Source: JADFOI01 sp965218935 (GTDB lineage: Bacteria; Acidobacteriota; UBA6911; RPQK01; JADFOI01). From it: a DNA stretch of 64,000 nt. Both the position numbers and the translations under genes were made by a program. The stretch is from assembly GCA_965218935.1 (NCBI GenBank), contig CBDCMH010000011.1:392060-456059 (forward strand), written 5' to 3'. Positions 8,621 through 15,774 of this stretch are shown here, in pieces (positions within the stretch are counted from its first letter, which is position 1; every line of letters starts with the position of its first letter). A model generated the notes under the pieces. The model was given only the letters and a program-made list of their open reading frames with translations, had not been told where the DNA came from and did no database searches.

Positions 8621-9734
8621 GGATAACGGAAATCATGCCGCTGCTTTTTCCCGGTTCATCCTGAAAACGGCTGACTGAGGAACTCACATGAATCTCTTTT
8701 CCACTTTTCGGAACGTGAAGGTTCTTTCCCTGCCAAAACCCGGTTTTGGCCAAAGCTTCCCCACTTACCTTTTCATCTCCCTCGTCAAACCAGCGTTTTT
8801 CGTAAACTTCGTCTATGCTCTTGCCCAGGGCCTCATCAGAAGCCACCTCATACAACTTTTCTGCGGACCGATTCAAATAGGTGATCCTGCGCTCATCATC
8901 AACTGCCACAACGGCATCAGGAACCTGAGACAGGAGGTTTGCATGGAAAGGGAGAAGCCCCTGTTCCCGCTCCCGCTCCGTGATGTCATGCATGACCAGG
9001 AGAATTGCCTGATGGCCGCTGTCGGTGACCAGGAGCGCTTCCAGTTCGAGGTCTATTGTCTTGTCGTCGAGGCGCACAAACTTCTCTTGCAGCAGGGTGA
9101 CCTTGTTGTTTCCAAATTCACTCTCTTGAAGTCTTTTTTCCAGATCTTCTTGAGAATCAGCGTGAGCGAAACCGGCCAGGGACTTTTCGAGAAGCTGCTT
9201 GGGGCTTGCCGCTCCCAACAAGTGGGCTCCGGATCGATTCACGAAAGTGACTTTACCCTTCTTGACCAGTGCGATTCCCACGGGACAGAATTCCAAGAGT
9301 TGGCGGTAGAGTTTGGCACCCTCGTGGAGGGAGGCCTCGGTCTGCGTTTTTTCCCTTTCGATTCTGCTTTCCTGTAAAACACGCTTGACCACCTGTCCGA
9401 GCCGGTTCAGGCGAGCCTTGAGCAAAAAGTCGTTCGCACCCTGTTTGATGCACTCGACTGCCAGTTCTTCCCCAACCTTTCCACCGACAACGATGAATGG
9501 GGTGTCCAGTCCCTTTTCCTTCAGAATTTCGAGCGCCCGCAAGGCGTCGAACTGCATGAGTGCGTAATTGGAGATGATCACATCGTGACCGGCCTCGAGT
9601 TGGGTGAAGTAGTCCCTCTCAATTGCCACGGTATGAATTTCGGCTTCAAACCCGCTTCGTTCTAATTCCTGAGTGATCAATTCCAGGTCTTGTTCGTCTT
9701 TTTCAACCAGTAAAACACGGAGCGGAATGGCCAT
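8514..9734 (-). CDS. Receiver-PAS-PAS protein with degenerate phosphoacceptor site (5' half of a split sensor)
   Basis: The start is ATG 9734, behind an AGGAGAG site; the 30 extra upstream codons of the open frame are not needed. Residues 1-120 are a receiver-like domain (RVLLVEKDEQD, then DVIISNYALMQFDALRALEIL). The position of the phosphorylated Asp is Asn (N56), so it is probably not phosphorylated; the conserved Lys (LLKARL) remains. Two PAS domains follow (about 140-240 and 255-385). The last 25 or so residues, after SLKKER, are out of frame caused by the tetranucleotide tract. With one unit less the protein would continue into the downstream ORF as a single sensor of about 1,340 residues: receiver-PAS4-GAF-HD-GYP. 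Confidence 0.85.
   Translation of the reverse strand: MAIPLRVLLVEKDEQDLELITQELERSGFEAEIHTVAIERDYFTQLEAGHDVIISNYALMQFDALRALEILKEKGLDTPFIVVGGKVGEELAVECIKQGANDFLLKARLNRLGQVVKRVLQESRIEREKTQTEASLHEGAKLYRQLLEFCPVGIALVKKGKVTFVNRSGAHLLGAASPKQLLEKSLAGFAHADSQEDLEKRLQESEFGNNKVTLLQEKFVRLDDKTIDLELEALLVTDSGHQAILLVMHDITEREREQGLLPFHANLLSQVPDAVVAVDDERRITYLNRSAEKLYEVASDEALGKSIDEVYEKRWFDEGDEKVSGEALAKTGFWQGKNLHVPKSGKEIHVSSSVSRFQDEPGKSSGMISVIRDITHTRKTEDSLKKERKKFLFFSSQRSRRASPGP
8565..8582 (-). repeat. Tetranucleotide tract (AAAG)4.5 at the junction of two sensory ORFs
   Basis: On the plus strand the tract is TTTC repeated 4.5 times. Read on the minus strand it lies where the receiver-PAS frame leaves the coding path and the HD-GYP frame takes over. 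Removing one four-base unit gives a continuous frame reading EDSLKKER then NFYSSVLNAAAGLLLV, the expected linker and start of a PAS domain. This is the layout of a phase-variable contingency repeat. Confidence 0.85.
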
Positions 9735-9758
9735 TTTGTAATTCTCTCCTGCACATCG

Positions 9759-9767
9759 ATTATAACA
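9759..9767 (-). promoter_or_regulatory. Extended -10 promoter for the receiver-PAS gene
   Basis: The minus strand reads TGTTATAAT, a full extended -10 (TGn-TATAAT), 25 bases before the ATG at 9734. No good -35 is seen, which is usual for extended -10 promoters. It is divergent from the surE promoter. Confidence 0.6.
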
Positions 9768-9830
9768 GCATCTTGCGCCTTTCTGGGGGGCAACTGGGCT
9801 TCGATCGTGGCCTGCAAGGCCCATCCCCTG

Positions 9831-9858
9831 TTACAATTCGACTTGTTCCCGTTATAAT
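9831..9858 (+). promoter_or_regulatory. Sigma-70-type promoter for surE
   Basis: A perfect TATAAT at 9853-9858 with a weak TTACAA 16 bases upstream (9831-9836). Transcription would start about 8 bases before the surE ATG, giving a very short leader, in keeping with the lack of a clear ribosome binding site. Confidence 0.55.
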
Positions 9859-9872
9859 GCCTCTCTTTTGAG

Positions 9873-10634
9873 ATGAAGAATCAAGATCGACTTGTATTGC
9901 TGACCAACGACGACGGAGTGAGGGCGGAAGGACTGCTGGCACTTAAAGGGGCTCTATCCGGATGGGGAAGGGTGATTGTGGTTGCGCCTGCTGAAGAGAA
10001 TAGTGCCGTCAGTCAGGGACTCACCATTCATCGTCCCCTTCGAACGTTTAAGGTTTCTGAAGACCACTATGCTTTGACAGGAACTCCTGCCGACTGTGTT
10101 ATTTTTGCGCTTCGAAAGCTGTTGCCACGCTCACCGGATCTAGTGGTGAGCGGAATCAATCATGGTCCCAATCTGGGTGATGACATCATCTATTCGGGTA
10201 CGGTTGCGGGAGCGCGGGAAGCAGCGATTCATCAGATTCCTGCTGTTGCCGCCTCATCGCTAAGCAACCAGGGAGAATTCAATTTTGATCCGGCTGCAGG
10301 GTTCGTCCGCCGTATCATTGATGAACTCTTTCCCTTTCCCGAAGGGACATTTTTGAACATCAATATTCCTGAAGGAGACCCGGTCGCTTATCGTTTTACT
10401 CGACAGGGAAGTAAGGCGGCGGAGGGTTCGATTGAAGAGAAGAGAGATCCGCGCGGCAGGAGCTATTACTGGATCGCTCGGGATGAAAGTAAGTGGATGG
10501 TCGAAGCAGACACGGACTATGAAGCGATTCGGGCGGGAGAAGTGTCGGTCACCCCTTTGCAGCGAGATCAGACCGACTACGGCTCCTTGACAGGCTACAA
10601 AAAGCACAGAGGAAAGAGCCTTAAGATGAGCTGA
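9873..10634 (+). CDS. surE: 5'/3'-nucleotidase SurE
   Basis: A 253-residue metal-dependent nucleoside monophosphate phosphatase linked to stationary-phase survival. The family signature is complete: VLLTNDDGVRAEGLLAL at the N-terminus (metal-binding Asp pair), APAEENSAVSQGLT, LTGTPADCV, then VSGINHGPNLGDDIIYSGTV with AGAREAA. Length matches the family (about 250). It is followed after 3 bases by the DedA-like gene, so the two are probably cotranscribed. The promoter lies directly upstream. Confidence 0.95.
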   Translation: MKNQDRLVLLTNDDGVRAEGLLALKGALSGWGRVIVVAPAEENSAVSQGLTIHRPLRTFKVSEDHYALTGTPADCVIFALRKLLPRSPDLVVSGINHGPNLGDDIIYSGTVAGAREAAIHQIPAVAASSLSNQGEFNFDPAAGFVRRIIDELFPFPEGTFLNINIPEGDPVAYRFTRQGSKAAEGSIEEKRDPRGRSYYWIARDESKWMVEADTDYEAIRAGEVSVTPLQRDQTDYGSLTGYKKHRGKSLKMS

Positions 10635-10637
10635 CCC

Positions 10638-11261
10638 GTGACAGCTGAAGGATCGCATCGTTCCTTGAACCCGTTTGGCTGGGTGAGGAGTTTATATGAT
10701 TGGGTGGTCGGCTTATCTGAGCGGCCGAACGCCGTACGCACACTCTTCGTGATTGCGTTTGCCGAGTCTTCCTTCTTTCCGGTCCCACCGGACGTTCTTC
10801 TGATCCCTCTTGCTATAGGAGCTCCCCCACGGGCCCTACGCTTTGCCGCCCTATGCACCGTGGGGTCATCTCTGGGAGCGCTGCTGGGGTACTGGCTGGG
10901 ACTGGAATTCTATGAATTGATCGGAAGCCGTATCGTCGAGTTTTATGCAGTAGGCGAACAGTATGAACGGGTCCAAGTTCTTTACCAGCAGTGGGATGCT
11001 GTGGCCATCGCCGTGGCGGGGTTTACTCCGATTCCCTTCAAACTCTTTACCATTGCGGCAGGGGTCTTCGAGATCAATCTCATCACTTTCACGGCGGTTG
11101 TGGTGTTGAGTCGAGGTGCACGATTCTTCTTGTTAGGTGGACTCATCTGGTGGTTTGGGCCGAGCATACAGAACTTTGTGGATCGATACTTTAACCTTCT
11201 GGTCATCCTTTTTTCTATTCTTCTGGTGGGTGGATTCTTCATTGTTAAATACGTGTTGTAG
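10638..11261 (+). CDS. DedA/VTT-domain (YqaA-like) membrane protein
   Basis: A 207-residue integral membrane protein starting at GTG 10638, three bases after surE. It carries the VTT/SNARE-associated fold: AFAESSFFPVPPDVLLIPLAI, then GSSLGALLGYWLGLEFYE, then AGFTPIPFKLFTIAAGV with the re-entrant Pro and Arg residues, and two further transmembrane helices. Members act in undecaprenyl-phosphate or lipid recycling and in membrane potential homeostasis; which applies here is unknown. The YqaA subgroup is suggested by the short length and the FTPIPFK segment. Confidence 0.85.
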   Translation: MTAEGSHRSLNPFGWVRSLYDWVVGLSERPNAVRTLFVIAFAESSFFPVPPDVLLIPLAIGAPPRALRFAALCTVGSSLGALLGYWLGLEFYELIGSRIVEFYAVGEQYERVQVLYQQWDAVAIAVAGFTPIPFKLFTIAAGVFEINLITFTAVVVLSRGARFFLLGGLIWWFGPSIQNFVDRYFNLLVILFSILLVGGFFIVKYVL

Positions 11262-11391
11262 CGCAAAAGCGTGCCAACGCGCGTTTCCGGTTCCAGGTTC
11301 CAAGTTCCAGGTCAGGTGGTCAGGCGGTCAGACGGTCAGGGGTTTCAAGTTTCCGGGCTTAGGTTATAGAATGAGTCGGCTCTAAATCGAT

Positions 11392-11469
<78 letters not shown>

Positions 11470-11618
11470 CGCTTTTTTGCAAAGCAAGAAAGCGTAGAGA
11501 ATAGAGAATCGGAGCAAGACAACGCTTCGCTGGTGCTCAGCGTAGAGAAAGAAGGAATAACGGGCCCATAGCAAAATAGAGTGCCCTCTTTTCTCTCTAT
11601 TTTCTTTTTCTATTTTCT

Positions 11619-11651
11619 ACGATGGGCGTACGCTTAGCGTTCGCTCATCGT
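11619..11651. promoter_or_regulatory. Long hairpin ending two bases before acyP
   Basis: A near-perfect inverted repeat, ACGATGGGCGTACGC against GCGTTCGCTCATCGT with a TTA loop, ends at 11651; the acyP ATG is at 11653. It occupies the place of the ribosome binding site, and no Shine-Dalgarno is visible. The gap from the tRNA to here (about 150 bases) is AT-rich, purine/pyrimidine-biased and carries no gene that I can support. Confidence 0.55.
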
Positions 11652-11652
11652 T

Positions 11653-11922
11653 ATGATTGCTCGTCGGTATGTTGTGAAAGGTCAGGTACAGGGAGTGGGT
11701 TTTCGCTACTTCACTCACCGGGTCGCCCAGAGACTAGGCATTCGAGGCTGGGTGAAGAATCTCCCCAATGGGACGGTGGAGGCTTACGCTGAAGGTGACG
11801 AGGATCCTATGGGGCAATTTCTGAGCAGGATAGAAAAGGGGCCATCTCTGGGCTTCGTCGAGGATGTTGAGGTTGGGGAAGTGGAGCCTGCAGGCTATCA
11901 GGATTTTTCAATTGAATGGTGA
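11653..11922 (+). CDS. acyP: Acylphosphatase
   Basis: An 89-residue enzyme that hydrolyses acyl phosphates such as carbamoyl or acetyl phosphate. The fold signature is complete: VKGQVQGVGFRYFTHRVAQ with the catalytic Arg, then GIRGWVKNLPNGTVEAYAEG with the catalytic Asn. Length matches the family (about 90). Three bases separate it from apt, so both probably share one transcript. A hairpin covers the region before the start codon, so its translation may be weak or regulated. Confidence 0.95.
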   Translation: MIARRYVVKGQVQGVGFRYFTHRVAQRLGIRGWVKNLPNGTVEAYAEGDEDPMGQFLSRIEKGPSLGFVEDVEVGEVEPAGYQDFSIEW

Positions 11923-11925
11923 ACT

Positions 11926-12441
11926 ATGGAAGAACTGAAGAATAAGATTCGAGAGGTCCCCGACTTTCCCAAGCCGGGAATTCTCTTTTACGATCTCACA
12001 ACGCTTTTAAAGGATCGGGAAGGCCTCCGATCGGTTATGGATATTCTGACCGAAGAATATAAAGAAAAGGAAATCGACCGGGTGGTTGGTATCGAATCTC
12101 GGGGATTCATTTTTGCGCCAGCCCTCGCTTACAGTTTGAACGCGGGTTTCGTACTGGTTCGAAAGAAGGGCAAGCTTCCCGCGGAATCGATCAGCGCCTC
12201 TTACGATCTCGAGTATGGTCAAGATGTCCTGGAAATGCACAAGGACGCGATTGAACCGGGCCAACGAATCTTGATTGTCGATGACCTCATCGCCACCGGT
12301 GGCACGGCCGCTGCAACCGCCCAAATGGTCCGTGAGCTGAAAGGTGAGGTTGTGGCTCTAGCCTTCATCGTGGAGTTGGAATCACTGAAGGGTCGGGAAA
12401 AGCTGGATGGCGCTGAAATCTTCTCGATCTTGAAGTATTAG
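11926..12441 (+). CDS. apt: Adenine phosphoribosyltransferase
   Basis: A 171-residue salvage enzyme that makes AMP from adenine and PRPP. It shows VPDFPKPGILFYDLTTLL near the N-terminus, the FVLVRKKGKLP loop, and the PRPP-binding motif ILIVDDLIATGGTA. Length is that of bacterial Apt (about 170). It follows acyP by three bases and is convergent with the TPR gene, whose stop lies only 14 bases away. Confidence 0.96.
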   Translation: MEELKNKIREVPDFPKPGILFYDLTTLLKDREGLRSVMDILTEEYKEKEIDRVVGIESRGFIFAPALAYSLNAGFVLVRKKGKLPAESISASYDLEYGQDVLEMHKDAIEPGQRILIVDDLIATGGTAAATAQMVRELKGEVVALAFIVELESLKGREKLDGAEIFSILKY

Positions 12442-12455
12442 CCCGAACTCTGCGA

Positions 12456-13208
12456 CTACTTTTGCTTCTCTTCCAGCTGATCGAGTCGAAGTTGAGCCTC
12501 CTGAGAGTAATCGCTGATGGGGTACTCGGTGGTCAACCTCGTATAAAAGTTCACAGCCTCCTCTGCATTTCCTGCCGCCTCATGATTCTGGGCGAGCCGT
12601 AAAAGTATGGTGTCTTTGGGGAAGTAGGCGGTCTCCTCCAGGAGGATTTCTTCCAGCAACTCGGTCGCTCCCTGACGGTCGTCTTTTAATTCCGCGATGC
12701 GGGCCAGGAGATGTCGAGCCAGACTCCGGGTCTGGGGCTCAGCTGAATTTCCCATCACAAAGCTCAAATCCTCTTCAGCTGTTCCGATCTGACCCATTTC
12801 CTGCTTGATCAGGCCCCTGTAGTAGCGCGCCAGCAGCCCCAGGTGAGTGCCGGAGTAATCTTCCGCGACGGCCGTAAAAGCTTCAAGAGCTTTCTCCCGA
12901 CGCTCTTCATCCCTTTCGAAGATATATTCGTCGAAAACGATCGGATCCTCCGAGTTTCCTGCACTTTCTTCAATGACGGGAGCATGGTAAATTTTCAGTG
13001 CCTCAGCAAATTGAACTTGAATCTGCTCGGAGCGGTCCATCTCATAGTTTTGCCAGAAATAAGAACCCAGGATAGAGAGCACAAAGATTGCGAAAAAAGC
13101 GATCAGTAAAGAGCGGTTCTGAGAGGACCACTCATAAACTCCAGTGAGAAAGGTCTGGATCTTGTCTTCCTGGACAATTTCTCTGCGAGTCAGCCGTTTC
13201 GCAACCAC
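12456..13208 (-). CDS. Membrane-anchored TPR protein (YfgM-like)
   Basis: A 250-residue protein with a basic, cytoplasmic N-terminus, one transmembrane helix (about 34-52, SLLIAFFAIFVLSILGSYFW) and a periplasmic or external domain made of tetratricopeptide-like helical pairs (for example DTILLRLAQNHEAAGNAEEA and YPISDYSQEAQLRLDQL). This architecture matches YfgM and related helpers of the Sec/chaperone network, but the similarity is general. It sits between apt and tRNA-Arg and is transcribed away from the tRNA. Confidence 0.75.
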   Translation of the reverse strand: MVAKRLTRREIVQEDKIQTFLTGVYEWSSQNRSLLIAFFAIFVLSILGSYFWQNYEMDRSEQIQVQFAEALKIYHAPVIEESAGNSEDPIVFDEYIFERDEERREKALEAFTAVAEDYSGTHLGLLARYYRGLIKQEMGQIGTAEEDLSFVMGNSAEPQTRSLARHLLARIAELKDDRQGATELLEEILLEETAYFPKDTILLRLAQNHEAAGNAEEAVNFYTRLTTEYPISDYSQEAQLRLDQLEEKQK

Positions 13209-13241
13209 GGAAATTCCCTTCTGCTATCGCCGAAGTAAAAA

Positions 13242-13314
13242 TGCGCCTGGCAGGACTCGAACCTGCGGCGCAGGGGTTAGGAACCCCTTGCTCTATCCTC
13301 TGAGCTACAGGCGC
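13242..13314 (-). tRNA. tRNA-Arg (CCT)
   Basis: A complete cloverleaf on the minus strand. Acceptor GCGCCTG pairs with CAGGCGC, the D stem is GCTC/GAGC, the anticodon stem AGGGG/CCCCT holds loop TTCCTAA (anticodon CCT), and the T arm is GCAGG-TTCGAGT-CCTGC. CCA is not encoded, unlike tRNA-Pro at 11392; the transcript runs into a short T run. Confidence 0.95.
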
Positions 13315-13479
13315 ACAGACGCGGTAAGTTTAGCAAAACAACCGCATCGGTGCCAGGAAGCTTGTTTGACGTTTGCCGTTCGGCTAGAATTTCAGGGTGA
13401 GGGCGAGCCGATGGCTCGCCCTCACGGACGGTACGTCGACAACGTAGTAGACACGCATTGGGAACCAGCAGGAGAGTTC

Positions 13480-13902
13480 ATGTCACTTTCAGAAATCGCT
13501 GATGTTCGATTGGGAGGGGGAGGAGTGATGTTCCAGTATCTCCTCCTTCAGCTGGAATGGGCTGCCGAGAAAAGAATCATCGTTCGGGGTTTGAACTACA
13601 AGCCTTATGCGGGCAAGATTGAGGAGCAGATCGTCAACTTGGCAGGGGAAGAACTGGGAGAGAATGGCTTCTTTGCAAAGGGTGGTGATTTACAGATCGG
13701 GGGCGGGGGAAGCCTGGCCTTTAACCTGTACTATGAGAAGATCACCCTGTTCGGGTCCAACCCGCTCTATGGAATGGAAGAGAATCGAGAAGCGGTAGCG
13801 AAGATGATCGAAAAAGCTTATCCAGAGCATGAGGTGTCCTGGTATGGCCCCGAAGCTCCCGACTCCAATCCCGAACCTCCTGACTCCAATTCTGAAGAGT
13901 GA
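13480..13902 (+). CDS. Hypothetical protein next to an atypical ferredoxin
   Basis: A 140-residue soluble protein. The start is ATG 13480, behind CAGGAGAG; the longer open frame upstream runs through the tRNA and is not coding. It has two glycine-rich turns (VRLGGGGVMFQ and LQIGGGGSLAFNLYYE) flanking an amphipathic region, and an acidic Pro/Asp/Ser/Asn tail with the repeated motif PDSN. It lacks cysteines and shows no known cofactor motif. It ends 7 bases before the ferredoxin gene, suggesting a shared transcript and a role in the same redox step. I do not recognise the family. Confidence 0.7.
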   Translation: MSLSEIADVRLGGGGVMFQYLLLQLEWAAEKRIIVRGLNYKPYAGKIEEQIVNLAGEELGENGFFAKGGDLQIGGGGSLAFNLYYEKITLFGSNPLYGMEENREAVAKMIEKAYPEHEVSWYGPEAPDSNPEPPDSNSEE

Positions 13903-13909
13903 AAGAACC

Positions 13910-14251
13910 ATGGCTGTTGATCCTTTAAAAGACACTTCAACCATCAAACGAACGGACCAGCGCAAGCGCAAACCCGTGGTGATTGCCGTCATCAATGATG
14001 CCTGTACGGGTTGTGCCGGCTCCCCTGCCTGTGTGGATTACTGTCCTATTGGAAACTGCATGATCTGGGTGCCGGATGAAGAGCATCCTCCTTTCGGGCG
14101 CATCGAAGTGGATTCCCTGCTGTGCATCGGTTGCAAGCTTTGCACCAGTAAGGGCCCGGAGGGAACCTTCTTGGAAGGATGTCCCTGGGACGCGATCGAT
14201 ATGGTCTCGATCAAGGACTACGAGGCGGAATTAGGCCCCTTGCCCTATTAG
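13910..14251 (+). CDS. Atypical 2[4Fe-4S] ferredoxin
   Basis: A 113-residue electron carrier; the start is taken at MAVDP (ATG 13910), since upstream codons overlap the previous gene. It has two cluster motifs with non-standard spacing: DACTGCAGSPACVDYCP (C-x2-C-x5-C-x3-CP instead of C-x2-C-x2-C-x3-CP) and LCIGCKLC followed by a 12-residue insert before CP. Eight cysteines are present, so both clusters can form, though their potentials may differ from the bacterial-type ferredoxins. It has no signal or membrane segment. It lies between the glycine-rich hypothetical protein and a membrane-anchored HEAT protein, probably in one operon. Confidence 0.85.
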   Translation: MAVDPLKDTSTIKRTDQRKRKPVVIAVINDACTGCAGSPACVDYCPIGNCMIWVPDEEHPPFGRIEVDSLLCIGCKLCTSKGPEGTFLEGCPWDAIDMVSIKDYEAELGPLPY

Positions 14252-14279
14252 TGCGATTCGCACAGGTTCCAGGACTTTC

Positions 14280-14924
14280 ATGGCGGGACGAATTGGGCCC
14301 TTTTACACTGCGCTCGTTTTACTGGCCCTGGTGGCCAGTGTTGTCGTTCCCTTTTACTTTTGGCAGGGAACCTGGTTCGGACGCCCCCTGCAGGATGACG
14401 AACTCACCCAATTCCTAACCGATCCGGACAAGCCTCGGCGGGTTCAGCATGGGCTGTCTCAGATCGCTGAACGCATGGAACGGGGTGATCCCAAGGTTGC
14501 CCAATGGTACGAGATCGTGGCTCAGCTCTCCGAACACCCCGGTCCACAGGTACGAGTGACCACAGCCTGGGTGATGGGGCAGGATTCGAATTCCGAGTTG
14601 TTCCATAGTGCCCTCCTCGACCTGCTCCATGATGACGAGGTGTTGGTCAGGCGAAATGCAGCTTTGGCACTGGTTCGATTTGGGGACAGGGAAGGGCTGA
14701 AAGAATTGCGAGCCATGCTTGCCTCTGACACCGATCCCCAGCATGTTTGGGAATCCCTGAGAGCGCTTACTCTGGTCGGGGGTGCTGCAGAACTGGAACT
14801 GGTCGATTCCGTTTCTGAGAATTCACTTTTTGATGAAGACCTGCGCCGACAGGCGATCCTGACTTACGAAGCGATCGAAAATAGAATCGAGCAAGAAGCG
14901 CGCGCTGACCCGCTGACCCGCTGA
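14280..14924 (+). CDS. Membrane-anchored HEAT-repeat protein
   Basis: A 214-residue protein with one N-terminal transmembrane helix (about 7-27, TALVLLALVASVVVPFYFW) and a helical-repeat domain of HEAT type: QVRVTTAWVMGQD, DDEVLVRRNAALALVRFGD and REGLKELRAML. Such repeats bind partner proteins; related proteins are often found near cytochrome genes. It follows the ferredoxin after 28 bases and is convergent with the lipoprotein gene of the respiratory block. A role as a membrane scaffold for the upstream redox proteins is inference. Confidence 0.75.
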   Translation: MAGRIGPFYTALVLLALVASVVVPFYFWQGTWFGRPLQDDELTQFLTDPDKPRRVQHGLSQIAERMERGDPKVAQWYEIVAQLSEHPGPQVRVTTAWVMGQDSNSELFHSALLDLLHDDEVLVRRNAALALVRFGDREGLKELRAMLASDTDPQHVWESLRALTLVGGAAELELVDSVSENSLFDEDLRRQAILTYEAIENRIEQEARADPLTR

Positions 14925-14931
14925 CGCGCTT
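14896..14931. repeat. Short tandem and inverted repeat between convergent genes
   Basis: Almost three copies of the 8-base unit GCTGACCC (14904-14924) are enclosed by AAGCGCG (14896-14902) and CGCGCTT (14925-14931), which can pair. The HEAT gene's stop codon is inside. It may act as a bidirectional transcription barrier, although there is no T run. Confidence 0.4.
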
Positions 14932-14944
14932 CCTCCACGCTTGC

Positions 14945-15727
14945 CTATCCTTCGAAGCTGAACTCGATCTCTCCACTTCCCTCGGGTTCCACCGTGACTT
15001 GCTGTTCCTGGGTGCCGTATTTTTCGTGCCAGACCTGAATGGTGTAGTCTCCGGGAGGCAGATTGTTTAATTCAAAAGAGCCATCGTCGCCTGTCACCGC
15101 GAAATAGGGGTGAGAGACCACGCCCACGTAAGCCTTCATCCAGGGGTGAATGTTGCACTTCACCGGAATCATGACTTCCTGGCGTGGGAAGGATCGGGCC
15201 ATTTCCTGACCGGAAGATTGAGAAATGTTCCACTCCCGGTTCTGCTGCGGCAGGGGGTGAATATTGTGGGTGGCGGGATCGCTGTTGAGCATCCTGAAAT
15301 CCTGGCCGGTCTGAACTCCGAAGACGTGGGGAGTGTAACGGCAGCCATCCTGATCCAGTACCGCTGTCCCTGACGGAGTCTCGAAACGATACTGTTCCAA
15401 TCCTGTCTTGACCCAGACGAAAGCGTTTTTCAGAGTGCCGTTGTCGTTGACAATCACTTCCTGTGAATAGACGGGACCCTCATGTTTGGCTTCGCAGTCA
15501 GGCTCTGCGCCCATGCGAATCCGTGCCATTTGAGGGGCATCACCCTGGAAACTCACTTTTCCGGAAACCGAGCCTGCCTGAGAGAGATCGGGAGCAATCC
15601 CCTGGGATGCTTCCTCCGCAGGGGCCGTATCGGCGGCCTCCTCAGCAGGGGTTCCTCCTCCACCGCAGGCAAGGGGAACAGAGACAAAAAACAAAACCAC
15701 TCCGATGTGGAGTTTACGATTCAACAT
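14945..15727 (-). CDS. Cupredoxin-like lipoprotein with carboxypeptidase-regulatory-like domain
   Basis: A 260-residue exported lipoprotein. The start is ATG 15727 after an AAGGAAG site; it opens a signal peptide ending in the lipobox VPLAC followed by GGGG. A Glu/Ala-rich linker follows. The core has ATHNIHPLP and later VKCNIHPWMKAYVGVVSHPYF, a His/Cys/His/Met set like that of type 1 copper proteins. The C-terminal part (GSFELNNLPPGDYTIQVWHEKYG) is a typical carboxypeptidase-regulatory beta-sandwich. It lies 47 bases after the eight-heme cytochrome gene in the same direction, so a role as a periplasmic electron carrier for that complex is plausible but unproven. Confidence 0.8.
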   Translation of the reverse strand: MLNRKLHIGVVLFFVSVPLACGGGGTPAEEAADTAPAEEASQGIAPDLSQAGSVSGKVSFQGDAPQMARIRMGAEPDCEAKHEGPVYSQEVIVNDNGTLKNAFVWVKTGLEQYRFETPSGTAVLDQDGCRYTPHVFGVQTGQDFRMLNSDPATHNIHPLPQQNREWNISQSSGQEMARSFPRQEVMIPVKCNIHPWMKAYVGVVSHPYFAVTGDDGSFELNNLPPGDYTIQVWHEKYGTQEQQVTVEPEGSGEIEFSFEG

Positions 15728-15774
15728 ATTTCTTCCTTTCTCAAAAATAAAGTTAGCGGATGGGTCTAATCCTA

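Noticed and set aside
13144..13479. Upstream extension of the glycine-rich hypothetical protein
   Set aside because: The frame passes through tRNA-Arg on the other strand; the ATG at 13480 has a good ribosome binding site.
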